Source of the DNA: an uncultured Mucilaginibacter sp.
GTDB taxonomy: Bacteria > Bacteroidota > Bacteroidia > Sphingobacteriales > Sphingobacteriaceae
DNA: 64,000 nucleotides
NCBI RefSeq assembly: GCF_946479965.1
Contig: NZ_CAMLHX010000014.1
Location: 1 to 64,000 of the forward strand
Reading direction: 5' to 3'
This document shows, piece by piece, positions 1-7,768 of the stretch (position 1 is the first letter of the stretch; the number at the start of each line of letters is the position of its first letter). The translations under genes were made by a program, and so were the position numbers. Under the pieces are notes generated by a model that saw only the letters and a program-made list of their open reading frames with translations, had not been told where the DNA came from and searched no databases.

Positions 1-508
1 TTGATGTATCAAAAGCCGCAACATAATCGCTCAGCTTATCTACCATTTGCTTGAAATCATTTTGATTGATAAATGCTTCGTTACTTGTTCTTTTCACCTC
101 TACGCCGTGTGGGTAATATTGGTGAATAGCATTGATCCGCATGCCTAGATTACTTGCTTTTTTATTCCCTGCTTTGGGGTTACCAACTGTTATCTTGAAG
201 AAAACTACTTTACGTACAAAAGAGAATTGATGGAATATAGAATCAGCATAATCTCCTGCCGACCCTGAATCAAGCATACCCATGTAAGACGTTATTATGG
301 GTATTCTGTTTTTGTAAAGATCGTTGTACGGATTTACAAAGGTTTTTTCGGCAACCGTATTTTTCTTAGAGGCAAAATCATTTTCTACGTTTTGCGCGGT
401 TATTTGGTAAGCTGCATAAAGCGCCACAAACAACGTTACTGACACCAATATTAAAAAGGCAATTATCAGCGAAAAATTCTTTCTGTAGGTAGTATTCTGC
501 GCCCTCAT
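1..508 (-). CDS. Partial membrane-anchored protein, possibly the sensor part of a histidine kinase
   Basis: This gene runs off the left edge; about 169 N-terminal codons are visible. After a short basic cytoplasmic tail there is one hydrophobic segment (about residues 12-34), then a soluble region rich in Asn, Lys and Tyr that would lie in the periplasm. That arrangement fits the sensor half of a membrane histidine kinase or a chemoreceptor-like protein, but no kinase motif is inside the window, so the family is not assigned. It begins 9 bases after the stop of the S9-like gene on the same strand and is probably cotranscribed with it. The start (ATG at 506-508) is the first in-frame ATG before the membrane segment. 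Confidence 0.6.
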   Translation of the reverse strand, partial: MRAQNTTYRKNFSLIIAFLILVSVTLFVALYAAYQITAQNVENDFASKKNTVAEKTFVNPYNDLYKNRIPIITSYMGMLDSGSAGDYADSIFHQFSFVRKVVFFKITVGNPKAGNKKASNLGMRINAIHQYYPHGVEVKRTSNEAFINQNDFKQMVDKLSDYVAAFDTS

Positions 509-517
509 TACACAACC

Positions 518-2410
518 TTAAGGTTTAGCCAACATATTATCATGCAGAAATTTTTCAATTTTCAGATAGATCTGCATTCTGCTGCTATCGGTCTGCCCTG
601 ACCGCCCTTCGTTTTTATTCAGTTCATAAATAACCGGCACATTATGGCGTTGTAAGTCGCGGCGATAGTTATTCATCTCGCTGGTATTCAAACGCATATC
701 AAGCCCGGCCTGAAATATGAGTATTGGCGCTTTAACTTTGTTCGTGTTAAAAACGGGCGAAATTGCCTTAAGCCGCTCGGCGTCCTTTTTAGGGTCGCCA
801 AACATCTCATATCGTTTTTGCAGCGTTGATCTTAAAAAAGTTGGCACTTCTTTTATGTAAGTATAAGCATTAATAGGCGGATCAAGCGCTATGGCACAGG
901 CATATTTGTGCGGGTAAAACGTTACGCCGTACAAAGCAGAAAAACCACCAAACCCACGCCCGAATATGGCTATTTTGGCCGGATCGGCTATTTTTTGCTG
1001 CACAAGGTAATTTACGCCATCCATTATATCCTGCTGAATTTTGCCGCCCTGCTCTATAAAGCCTGCACTGTAAAAAACTTTTCCGTAACCGGATGAGCCA
1101 CGATAATTTACCTGTAAAACAGCATACCCCCGGTTGGCTAAAAATTGTGTTTCGGCTTTGTATCCCCAATAATCGCGCTGCCCAAAAGGCCCGTCATGCG
1201 GAATTACAACAACCGGCAAGTTGGCGCGGTTAACGCCCTGCGGATAGGTAATATAGCCGTTTATAAGCGTACCATCGCCGGCGTGGTAGCTTATTGGTTC
1301 CATAGCACACATATCTTCGGGGTTAAGCTTGGCGTTATCGCTGAGCCTGCTTAGCTTGTTCGGTTTGCGCTCATATAAATAAACCACGCCTCTGCTCCTG
1401 TCTGTCGATGCCGTAACGATAAACCTTTGTTCAGAAGTGTCCCGACCTGAAATGTTTATTTCCTGATCAGGCAGTTGCTTGTTCATGTTGGCATAAATCT
1501 TTTCAATTCCCTTGTCAAAAAAATGTTTTTGTGGTTTTTCAGCTTCCCAACCAACTGTTTCAAGGCGGCGCTTGTTTCTTATGTAATCATAACGCTGTAT
1601 ATCGGCTTTATCATTAATAAAAAGTACCCGCTCCTCCTTACCATTGTCGGCGTTTATTTCCACAACAGCAGTTTTATCTCTACCAACGTTTGAAAGCGCG
1701 TAGAAGTAATTCTTTACACCGGTAAAACCAATGGGACGTATTGAGTTTCTAAAATTATTTTTAATGATCGGCGTGAATGCTGCTCCCTCGTTCGGCCTGA
1801 ACAGAATTGTTTCTTCAGCACCGTCTGTAGCTTTTACCAGGCGTATGCTGCCGTCGGCTTCAGAAATCCAGTCGCTGAAATTACCTGGATTTGGCAGGTA
1901 GAGCCGCACTTGCCCGGTGCGCACGTTAAGCTTATATACATCAATTTTCGCCGAATCGCGCTTGTTCATCGTAATGGATATTACATCGGGCGTAAGGCGG
2001 TTTGTGTTGAGTATACGCGTTTGAATCTTTGCTTCCGAAGACAATAAAACGCGTGTCTTTAAGGTTTGCACATCAAGCGCGAATATCTTATGGTTCCCTT
2101 TATTACCAAAATTATCGTTTCCGAAGACTATCTGGTTATCATACGTCCAGGAGAAATCGCGAATTGTAAAATCGCTGAAGGATGTCGCTCTTACCTCTTT
2201 CTCATTATCCAGCGACTTGATGAATATATTTTGCTTGTCCTTATACAATTTCAAATACGCAACATACTTACCATCCGGCGAAATTTTGAAGTTGTTTTTT
2301 TCCGGCGAAGTAAAAAAATCGCTCACAGGTATATCCGCCTTCTTATCCTTGCAGCCTGCAAAAGCGATAATTAAATAAAATAAAAATAAAAGTTTCCAAC
2401 TCCTCATCAT
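518..2410 (-). CDS. S9-family peptidase homologue (prolyl oligopeptidase fold) lacking the catalytic Ser and His
   Basis: A 630-residue lipoprotein: hydrophobic N-terminus ending in a lipobox with Cys20, a beta-propeller-like region (about 40-370), and a C-terminal alpha/beta-hydrolase domain (about 390-625). The domain has the usual S9 landmarks, including a cap sequence with HDGP and an NYRGSSGYG stretch. The nucleophile elbow, normally G-x-S-Y-G-G, reads G-R-G-F-G-G, so the serine position is Gly486 (codon GGG at 953-955). The acid Asp571 is kept. The catalytic-His motif, normally EGHG, reads EGRSG with Arg603. The reading frame is otherwise intact, so this is probably a non-catalytic S9 relative and not a decaying gene. 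It precedes the partial membrane gene by 9 bases. Confidence 0.88.
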   Translation of the reverse strand: MMRSWKLLFLFYLIIAFAGCKDKKADIPVSDFFTSPEKNNFKISPDGKYVAYLKLYKDKQNIFIKSLDNEKEVRATSFSDFTIRDFSWTYDNQIVFGNDNFGNKGNHKIFALDVQTLKTRVLLSSEAKIQTRILNTNRLTPDVISITMNKRDSAKIDVYKLNVRTGQVRLYLPNPGNFSDWISEADGSIRLVKATDGAEETILFRPNEGAAFTPIIKNNFRNSIRPIGFTGVKNYFYALSNVGRDKTAVVEINADNGKEERVLFINDKADIQRYDYIRNKRRLETVGWEAEKPQKHFFDKGIEKIYANMNKQLPDQEINISGRDTSEQRFIVTASTDRSRGVVYLYERKPNKLSRLSDNAKLNPEDMCAMEPISYHAGDGTLINGYITYPQGVNRANLPVVVIPHDGPFGQRDYWGYKAETQFLANRGYAVLQVNYRGSSGYGKVFYSAGFIEQGGKIQQDIMDGVNYLVQQKIADPAKIAIFGRGFGGFSALYGVTFYPHKYACAIALDPPINAYTYIKEVPTFLRSTLQKRYEMFGDPKKDAERLKAISPVFNTNKVKAPILIFQAGLDMRLNTSEMNNYRRDLQRHNVPVIYELNKNEGRSGQTDSSRMQIYLKIEKFLHDNMLAKP

Positions 2411-2554
2411 TGTATCTTACTCCGGATTATAACAGCATAAATTAATAAAATATGTACCCGTGTTTTTATTTGTCACCACAATTTTACCCTTATAACACGT
2501 TACTAAGTTGCTAATAAGTATCACATCAACAATATAATATTTAATTTTAACGGT

Positions 2555-4363
2555 ATGAAACGCTTTTTAGGATTTGTATTTATCGTATTGCTATCCTCGG
2601 CCCGGTTACTGGCGCAGGGTAACGAATTTGCACTGGCCCGCCAGTATACAGCCAACGGCGAGCCCGAAAAGGCACTGGAGCTTTATGATAAATTATTTAA
2701 GCAAGATGCCGAAGCGTATTATTCATTTTATTTGAACACGCTTTTTGAGTTGCAAAAATTTGACATTGCCGAAGCAACAGCCAAAAAAATGGTTAAGCAG
2801 TTTCCTAAAAACAATAAGTATATAATTGCCCTGGGCAGCGTTTACAATAAAAAGAACGAAAAAGAGAAGGCGAATTTATTATATGACGACCTGATAAAGG
2901 GCATACCGGCCAATGCAAGCGAAATAAGCAATGTGGCATCGCAATTTTACCAGGCCGGTAATACCGAGTACGCTATTAAAACCTTTTTGCAGGGCAGGAA
3001 AAAATTGGGCAAGGACGAGGTTTTTGCTAACGAACTTATAACGCTATACCGTTATAAACGCGATAAAGTAAACATAACAGAAGAGTTTCTGAATTTTTTA
3101 CCTACAAATGCCGGCTATTTGGGCCAGGCGCAATACACGCTGTCAACTTTGTATGAAGGGGATGAAGATTATGACATGTTGCGTACTGCCCTTTTAAAAC
3201 GAATACAAAAGGACCCGCAGCAAACCATATTTATTAATATGCTGACATGGATGTACATGCAGCAAAAAGATTACGACCAGGCGCTTAACCAGGCGCTGGC
3301 GCTGAGTCGCCGTACCAATAACGACGGTGGTGATGTGTACGACCTGTGCCGTACCCTGGTAATTAACGAGGCTTATGACGCCGCCATACGCGGTTACGAA
3401 TTTGTTATAAGCAAGGGCAAAACGCAATCATGGTATACATCAGCAAAAATTGAGCTGATAGATGCGAAAAACCTTAAAATAACCAGCGGTAAATATGTTT
3501 ATGATGACCTGGTGGGGCTTGAAAAAGATTACCTGGACCTGTTAACAGAGCTGGGCCGCAACTCATCAACTGTATTTGCTATGCAGAAACTGGCAAAATT
3601 GGAGGCCTTTAAACTGCATAAACTGGATGATGCGCAAAAGCTTTTAGAGGAAGTTAGTAAGATGACTAATGTGCGGGCAGAGTTAGCGGCATCGTGCAAG
3701 CTCGATCTGGCAGATATCTACCTGCTTAACAAGATGCCATGGGATGCTACCTTGCTATACAGCCAGGTGGAGAAAGACAACCCTAATAGTGCTATTGGTC
3801 AGGACGCCAAATTCAGAAATGCTAAATTCTCTTACTATACAGGCGATTTTGCTTTCGCTAAAAGTCAGTTACTGGTTTTAAAAACGGCTACGTCGCAACT
3901 GATAGCTAATGACGCGCTTAACTTATCGCTGCTGGTAACCGATAATCTGTCTGCCGATAGTGCCGGAAAAGCCCTGAAAGTGTACGCAAAGGCTGATATG
4001 CTGATATTTGCGCAAGAGCCGGAAAAGGCGATGGTATTGTTGGATAGTATTAACGTTTTGTATCCGGATAACATCCTTACTGATGACATATCAATGTCAA
4101 AAGCGCGCATATATATCCAACAAAAAAATTATACCGAGGCCATAAAATATCTTAAAAAAATATTTACGGAAAATCCAACCGAGCTTTGGGCCGACGACGC
4201 GGTTTATATGCTTGCCGATATTTATGATAATCAGTTGAATGATAAAGAACAGGCTAAGACGCTCTACCAGAAAATAATTACTGATTACCCGGGCAGCTTG
4301 TGGATCAACGATGCCCGCAAGCGCTTCCGTATTTTACGTGGCGACAACACAGAGAACCTGTAA
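2555..4363 (+). CDS. Secreted tetratricopeptide-repeat protein
   Basis: A 602-residue protein with a cleavable signal peptide (residues 1-20, ending LLAQG). The rest is almost entirely helical repeats with TPR spacing; clear units are near the N-terminus (about 25-130) and the C-terminus (about 505-595, ending in a tetratricopeptide pattern typical of YbgF/BamD-like scaffolds). It probably works as a periplasmic protein-protein scaffold; its partner cannot be told from the sequence. The upstream sequence TAATTTTA lies 5 bases before the ATG and resembles the Bacteroidota -7 element. It is divergent from the S9-like gene. Confidence 0.85.
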   Translation: MKRFLGFVFIVLLSSARLLAQGNEFALARQYTANGEPEKALELYDKLFKQDAEAYYSFYLNTLFELQKFDIAEATAKKMVKQFPKNNKYIIALGSVYNKKNEKEKANLLYDDLIKGIPANASEISNVASQFYQAGNTEYAIKTFLQGRKKLGKDEVFANELITLYRYKRDKVNITEEFLNFLPTNAGYLGQAQYTLSTLYEGDEDYDMLRTALLKRIQKDPQQTIFINMLTWMYMQQKDYDQALNQALALSRRTNNDGGDVYDLCRTLVINEAYDAAIRGYEFVISKGKTQSWYTSAKIELIDAKNLKITSGKYVYDDLVGLEKDYLDLLTELGRNSSTVFAMQKLAKLEAFKLHKLDDAQKLLEEVSKMTNVRAELAASCKLDLADIYLLNKMPWDATLLYSQVEKDNPNSAIGQDAKFRNAKFSYYTGDFAFAKSQLLVLKTATSQLIANDALNLSLLVTDNLSADSAGKALKVYAKADMLIFAQEPEKAMVLLDSINVLYPDNILTDDISMSKARIYIQQKNYTEAIKYLKKIFTENPTELWADDAVYMLADIYDNQLNDKEQAKTLYQKIITDYPGSLWINDARKRFRILRGDNTENL

Positions 4364-4371
4364 TTTATTCC

Positions 4372-4379
4372 TACTTTTG
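4372..4379 (+). promoter_or_regulatory. Bacteroidota -7 promoter element TACTTTTG for the DUF4286 gene
   Basis: TACTTTTG matches the Bacteroidota -7 consensus TAnnTTTG and lies only 4 bases before the ATG at 4384. The predicted transcription start falls at or next to the start codon, so the mRNA would be leaderless. No clear -33 TTTG is visible upstream. This also supports the short gene start over a longer frame that begins inside the TPR gene. Confidence 0.6.
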
Positions 4380-4383
4380 CGGC

Positions 4384-4686
4384 ATGATCGTTTATAACGA
4401 AACCGTAATTGTTGATGAAGCTATACACCGGCAATGGCTAAGCTGGATGCAGCAGGAGTATATCCCGAAGGTAATGGCCACCGGCCACTTTAACCGCCAT
4501 ACCATTTTGAATGTGCTTGATTCGCCGAATGAAGGTGTAACGTATTGTGTTCAATATTTTGCAGACAATCGCGATAGCTACAATGAATTTGTAGCAACTC
4601 ATCTGCAAACTTTACAGGCGCTTCATTTCCAAAAATTTGAAAACCAATTTGTATTATTTAATACCTTAATGCAAACGGTAAAATGA
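4384..4686 (+). CDS. DUF4286 family protein
   Basis: A 100-residue cytoplasmic protein starting MIVYNETV, matching the small DUF4286 family that is common in Bacteroidota; function unknown. The start at 4384 is preferred over an in-frame upstream start at 4300, which would overlap the TPR gene and add residues foreign to the family. The -7 element ends 4 bases before this ATG. It ends just before a strong bidirectional terminator. Confidence 0.8.
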   Translation: MIVYNETVIVDEAIHRQWLSWMQQEYIPKVMATGHFNRHTILNVLDSPNEGVTYCVQYFADNRDSYNEFVATHLQTLQALHFQKFENQFVLFNTLMQTVK

Positions 4687-4691
4687 TAAGC

Positions 4692-4739
4692 TTTTAAACG
4701 AGAAAGGCCCCGATAAATCGGGGCCTTTCTCGTTTAAAA
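4692..4739. terminator. Perfect 22-bp inverted repeat, bidirectional terminator
   Basis: Arms at 4692-4713 and 4718-4739 are exact reverse complements around a TAAA loop. The inner half of the stem is GC-rich (GGCCCCG) and the outer ends are A/T runs, so it can terminate transcription in both directions. It lies between the convergent DUF4286 and OmpA-like genes. Confidence 0.85.
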
Positions 4740-4842
4740 TTATGCCCCAGAGGGGCTACCCAATTGCAAAGGGGGTAGCCCCTCTGGGGCATAATTATTT
4801 CTTGTAACTTTTTCTACAAATTGGTAGCCCCTCCGGGGCAAA
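4740..4842. repeat. Palindromic TAGCCCCTCTGGGGC repeat, two and a half copies
   Basis: A second inverted repeat directly follows the terminator: arms 4740-4761 and 4773-4794 are complementary over 22 bases. A third, slightly diverged copy (TAGCCCCTCCGGGGCA) is at 4825-4841. The core is itself palindromic. Multiple copies in one convergent gap suggest a dispersed repeat element and not a functional terminator alone. Confidence 0.7.
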
Positions 4843-4864
4843 TCCATTCTATTATGATTTTGCC

Positions 4865-5713
4865 TTACTTCGTTATCAAATTATACAGCTCATCCAGTTT
4901 CGGACTTAATACAATTTCTATGCGTCTATTCTTGGCCAATGCATCAGCCGCAGTACCGGGGTCAATAGGCTGAAACTCGCTTTTACCGGTAGCTGTTAAC
5001 CTTTTCGGATCGATCTTTTCAACCTCGGTTAAATAGCGGGTTACTGATGTAGCACGTAAAACGCTCAGGTCCCAATTATCCTTTATTTGCCCAAGATTAG
5101 TTATCTTTTTATTATCAGTATGTCCCTCAACAGCCATATTGATATCAGGTTCTTTTTGCATAACTGCAGCCAATTGCTTTAATGCCGCTTTACCACGGTC
5201 ATCAATAACTATACTGGCCGATGGGAACAACAATTTATCAGTTAAGGACACATAAACCTTTCCGTTACGTATATCAACTGATAAACCATTTTGCTGGAAA
5301 CCCAACAGCGCTTTTTGAAGTTTGTCTTTCAACGCGTTAGTAGCTTCGTCGCGTTTCTTTAAAATGCCCTCTACTTCTTTTAAACGTTGTTCACGCTTTT
5401 GCAGATCAGCAGAGAGCTGACTAACCCTAGAGGTGGAGCTGTTATAGTTAGTATTTAATGCCCCGTATTTATCATTAAGCGTGTTATAATTACCTTGTAA
5501 CGCCGCTATATCACGCCTTAATCCCACTATATCCCTGTGCAGTTTGGCAGTATCCCCTTCTAAACCACCAACCTGGTCTTCAAGCGTACCGGTGCGGGCA
5601 GTTAACGAGTCGCGTTGGGCAAGCAGCCCCTTGTATTTTTTAGGCGATAAAACCACGCACGAATGCAGGGTTGTAGCTAAAACTGCCGCCAAAACAAAAT
5701 ACTTTATCTTCAT
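4865..5713 (-). CDS. OmpA-family outer-membrane lipoprotein with coiled coil
   Basis: A 282-residue lipoprotein. The lipobox ends at Cys19 (LHSC). Residues about 30-130 form a coiled coil with heptad Leu/Asp/Arg patterns, and the C-terminal 125 residues are an OmpA peptidoglycan-binding domain with EGHTDN, the NWDLSVLRA helix and a KNRRIEI ending. It probably tethers the outer membrane to peptidoglycan. It is last in a minus-strand run with the DUF2461 gene 19 bases upstream. Confidence 0.9.
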   Translation of the reverse strand: MKIKYFVLAAVLATTLHSCVVLSPKKYKGLLAQRDSLTARTGTLEDQVGGLEGDTAKLHRDIVGLRRDIAALQGNYNTLNDKYGALNTNYNSSTSRVSQLSADLQKREQRLKEVEGILKKRDEATNALKDKLQKALLGFQQNGLSVDIRNGKVYVSLTDKLLFPSASIVIDDRGKAALKQLAAVMQKEPDINMAVEGHTDNKKITNLGQIKDNWDLSVLRATSVTRYLTEVEKIDPKRLTATGKSEFQPIDPGTAADALAKNRRIEIVLSPKLDELYNLITK

Positions 5714-5732
5714 ACTATTCTAAGGTTATGTG

Positions 5733-6395
5733 TTAAACAATTGCGTTGCGTAAAAAAACATTAAGCGGATATATCTTACTGCACATGGCAGTTACTTTGT
5801 CAACCAGGTCCGCCTTCATCAGGTCCTTATCTTTTAAATCGTGCCAGGCTATAAAGCTTTTCAGTTTAAGCAGCTCAATATTTTCATTGTCGGCGCTGTA
5901 ATCGCGCGGCAGCGTTTTCAATTTATCCTGATCCCTAAATTTACCGAATAATTTAACAAAATCTGCATCATCAATTATGGCTTTCAGGTCGTGGCCATTA
6001 TAATCAATTTCCTGGCGGATGGCTTTTAAATGCGCTGCTTCGGGCATCCAGTATCCCCCTGCAATAAACGACTTGCCCGGCTGCACCTGGAAGTAGTATT
6101 CTGCGCCGCCTGCCTTTACGCCGGTAGTAGGCAAACTTATGCCAAAGTTATTTTTATAAGGTGTTTTGTTTTTGCTGAACCGTACGTCGCGGTAAATGCG
6201 CAGTACACATTTTTTGGGATCCAACTCGGCCAATACCGCCGGGTCAATTTTGTGCATTTCTTTTATCAGCTTACCGGCAAAATCAATAACATTTTCGCGG
6301 GCGGCATCATGGCGGGCTTTATTGTCCATAAACCACTCGCGGTTGTTGTTATCTGCCAGTTCTGCTAAAAAATCAAACGTTTGCTTTTGTATCAT
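5733..6395 (-). CDS. DUF2461 domain-containing protein (TIGR02453 family)
   Basis: A 220-residue soluble protein covering the whole DUF2461 family: an N-terminal FLxxLxxNNxREWFxxNK motif, a central RIYRDVRFSKNKTPYK motif and the GGYWMPE motif. Function is unknown; it is widespread in Bacteroidota. Its start overlaps the end of the DUF983 gene by 23 bases, indicating translational coupling in the same operon. Confidence 0.88.
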   Translation of the reverse strand: MIQKQTFDFLAELADNNNREWFMDNKARHDAARENVIDFAGKLIKEMHKIDPAVLAELDPKKCVLRIYRDVRFSKNKTPYKNNFGISLPTTGVKAGGAEYYFQVQPGKSFIAGGYWMPEAAHLKAIRQEIDYNGHDLKAIIDDADFVKLFGKFRDQDKLKTLPRDYSADNENIELLKLKSFIAWHDLKDKDLMKADLVDKVTAMCSKIYPLNVFLRNAIV

Positions 6396-6786
6396 CAGTA
6401 TCCAGGTAGGGTTGATATTTTATTTTGGGCGATAGCCAATATAATAACAAAACGCGCGATGCCCTGAAAATTACAGGTGCCAGCAAAACACATCCCCCAA
6501 TTATTGTTCCCGTATATAACCACGGCGATGTAGTATTGTTGGTGATAAAATAAGTAGCCATTGCCAAACCGAAAGAAAGCCCCACATTTAAAGCGTAGCT
6601 AACATACATAGCCGCATAAAAGTAGCCGGGTTCTATTTCAAAATAAAGATTGCAATGGGGGCAGTTAAGATTGATCTTATTGGAGCCAAGGCTATAAACT
6701 CCCCCGCTGAACATATCGCCACGGCGGCAACGCGGGCATTTGGCATGCGCCATTGCCCACAGTTTTGATGTGTTAGCCATTGGCAA
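6373..6786 (-). CDS. DUF983 membrane protein with zinc ribbon
   Basis: A 137-residue protein with two CxxC pairs (Cys17/Cys20 and Cys42/Cys45) forming a zinc ribbon, followed by two transmembrane helices (about 55-80 and 92-117). This is the DUF983 pattern. In other bacteria the family occurs near cytochrome-oxidase and heme genes, and here it sits next to hemJ and a small CxxC protein. A role in respiratory-complex assembly is inference. The first Met lies 1 base after the upstream gene's stop; Met3 is an equally possible start. Confidence 0.82.
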   Translation of the reverse strand: MPMANTSKLWAMAHAKCPRCRRGDMFSGGVYSLGSNKINLNCPHCNLYFEIEPGYFYAAMYVSYALNVGLSFGLAMATYFITNNTTSPWLYTGTIIGGCVLLAPVIFRASRVLLLYWLSPKIKYQPYLDTDDTKANV

Positions 6787-7065
6787 TTAGTTTAAATGCA
6801 GCTTCTCTTCGCGCATTTCCATTGGCATATCATTTTTTCTACGATATTTTTTATACCAGATGTAACCAACTATTGCTACAGCAAGGTAAGGCGCTGCTAG
6901 CAGGTACATTATGCCATTGTTAAGGCCGTTGGTGGCACCGCTGCCGCTTGCCTTGTTAGTTTCAACAGTAGCGGTACACATGGCGCATTGTGCGTTAGCA
7001 TTTGTAGCTACAAATACCAATAAGCCAAGCGCTAATAATGACAAGAAAAATTTAGAGCTTTTCAT
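6787..7065 (-). CDS. Small exported membrane protein with CxxC motif
   Basis: A 92-residue protein with a signal peptide (residues 1-25, ending ANAQ), a CAMC motif right after the predicted cleavage site, a Gly/Ser/Asn-rich linker, one transmembrane helix (about 50-70) and a basic tail. It has no named function. The exported Cys pair beside DUF983 and hemJ suggests a redox or metal-linked part in heme or cytochrome assembly, which is inference. It abuts the DUF983 gene. Confidence 0.75.
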   Translation of the reverse strand: MKSSKFFLSLLALGLLVFVATNANAQCAMCTATVETNKASGSGATNGLNNGIMYLLAAPYLAVAIVGYIWYKKYRRKNDMPMEMREEKLHLN

Positions 7066-7124
7066 CGCTGCAAAAATAACTATTTAATAATGAAAACGAT
7101 GTTTTGCGCTGCTATATTATGCTG

Positions 7125-7667
7125 CTACCTCTTTTCGCGGAAGTGTTTGTAGATTTTAACCGCACACATCAATATAACAGCAAAGGCAACAATACCCACA
7201 ACGCCGAAAATCCAATTTAATGAGCTGCGTAATACTACCAGAAAAACTATCGCAAAAAGAAAAAGCGTGGCTAACTCATTCCATAACCGCAATTGAGTTG
7301 ATGTCCATTTGTAAACTCCCTTCTCCATCTGCTTAATTTTGTTCTGACAAATGTGGTGGTAAACCCCTAAGGCGACAACAAATGTTAATTTGATATGCAT
7401 CCAGCCCTCTTTAAGTAAAGCAGGATTGATGTATAACATTAGTACACCGGCAGTAATGGTAATGAGCATGGAAGGAACGCCTATGATGAACCATAGCTTG
7501 CGTTCCATTATGGTAAACTGCTCAGATAGGATGGTACGGGCGGGATCGGGTTTGGCCTGCGCCTCTGTGTGATAAATAAATAACCTTACTATATAAAACA
7601 AAGCAGCCATCCAACATACAACAAATATGATGTGAACTGATTTGATATACAGATAGTATTCGCCCAT
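7125..7667 (-). CDS. hemJ: HemJ-type protoporphyrinogen oxidase (CopD-like membrane protein)
   Basis: A 180-residue membrane protein with four to five helices. It has the HemJ/UPF0093 signature: a first helix with KSVHIIFVVCWMAALFYIVRLFIYH, conserved His and Arg near the membrane face, and a later helix with KLTFVVALGVYHH. HemJ oxidises protoporphyrinogen IX to protoporphyrin IX in bacteria that lack HemG and HemY. Placement directly after hemE in a heme gene cluster supports HemJ over a copper protein of the CopD family. The 5' gap to hemE holds CCCCCTAAAGGGGG repeats. Confidence 0.88.
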   Translation of the reverse strand: MGEYYLYIKSVHIIFVVCWMAALFYIVRLFIYHTEAQAKPDPARTILSEQFTIMERKLWFIIGVPSMLITITAGVLMLYINPALLKEGWMHIKLTFVVALGVYHHICQNKIKQMEKGVYKWTSTQLRLWNELATLFLFAIVFLVVLRSSLNWIFGVVGIVAFAVILMCAVKIYKHFREKR

Positions 7668-7668
7668 A

Positions 7669-7693
7669 CCCCCTGGCCCCCTAAAGGGGGAAC
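7669..7693. repeat. CCCCCTAAAGGGGG palindromic repeat, copy 1
   Basis: A short G/C palindrome built on CCCCCTAAAGGGGG. Related copies occur at 7737-7768, 11151-11173, 12554-12580 and 12610-12640, always at the edges of heme genes on the minus strand. This makes it a dispersed family and not a gene-specific site. Confidence 0.7.
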
Positions 7694-7736
7694 TTAATGA
7701 TTAATTTAATAATATATCCCCTTGACCCGGCTAGCC

Positions 7737-7768
7737 GCCATCGTTCCCCCTTCAGGGAGTTAGGGGGT
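7737..7768. repeat. CCCCCTAAAGGGGG repeat, copy 2, overlapping the 3' end of hemE
   Basis: An inverted copy of the family found at 7669. It extends into the coding end of hemE: on the minus strand the repeat reads CCCCCTAACTCCCTGA and supplies the last residues (PLTP) and the stop codon. Confidence 0.65.

Noticed and set aside
882..1169. Plus- and minus-strand short frames within the S9-like gene
   Set aside because: Alternative frames of a well-supported gene; no independent start signals.
7125..7667. Copper-resistance protein CopD
   Set aside because: The KSVHIIFVVCW and YHH motifs and the heme-gene context fit HemJ better.
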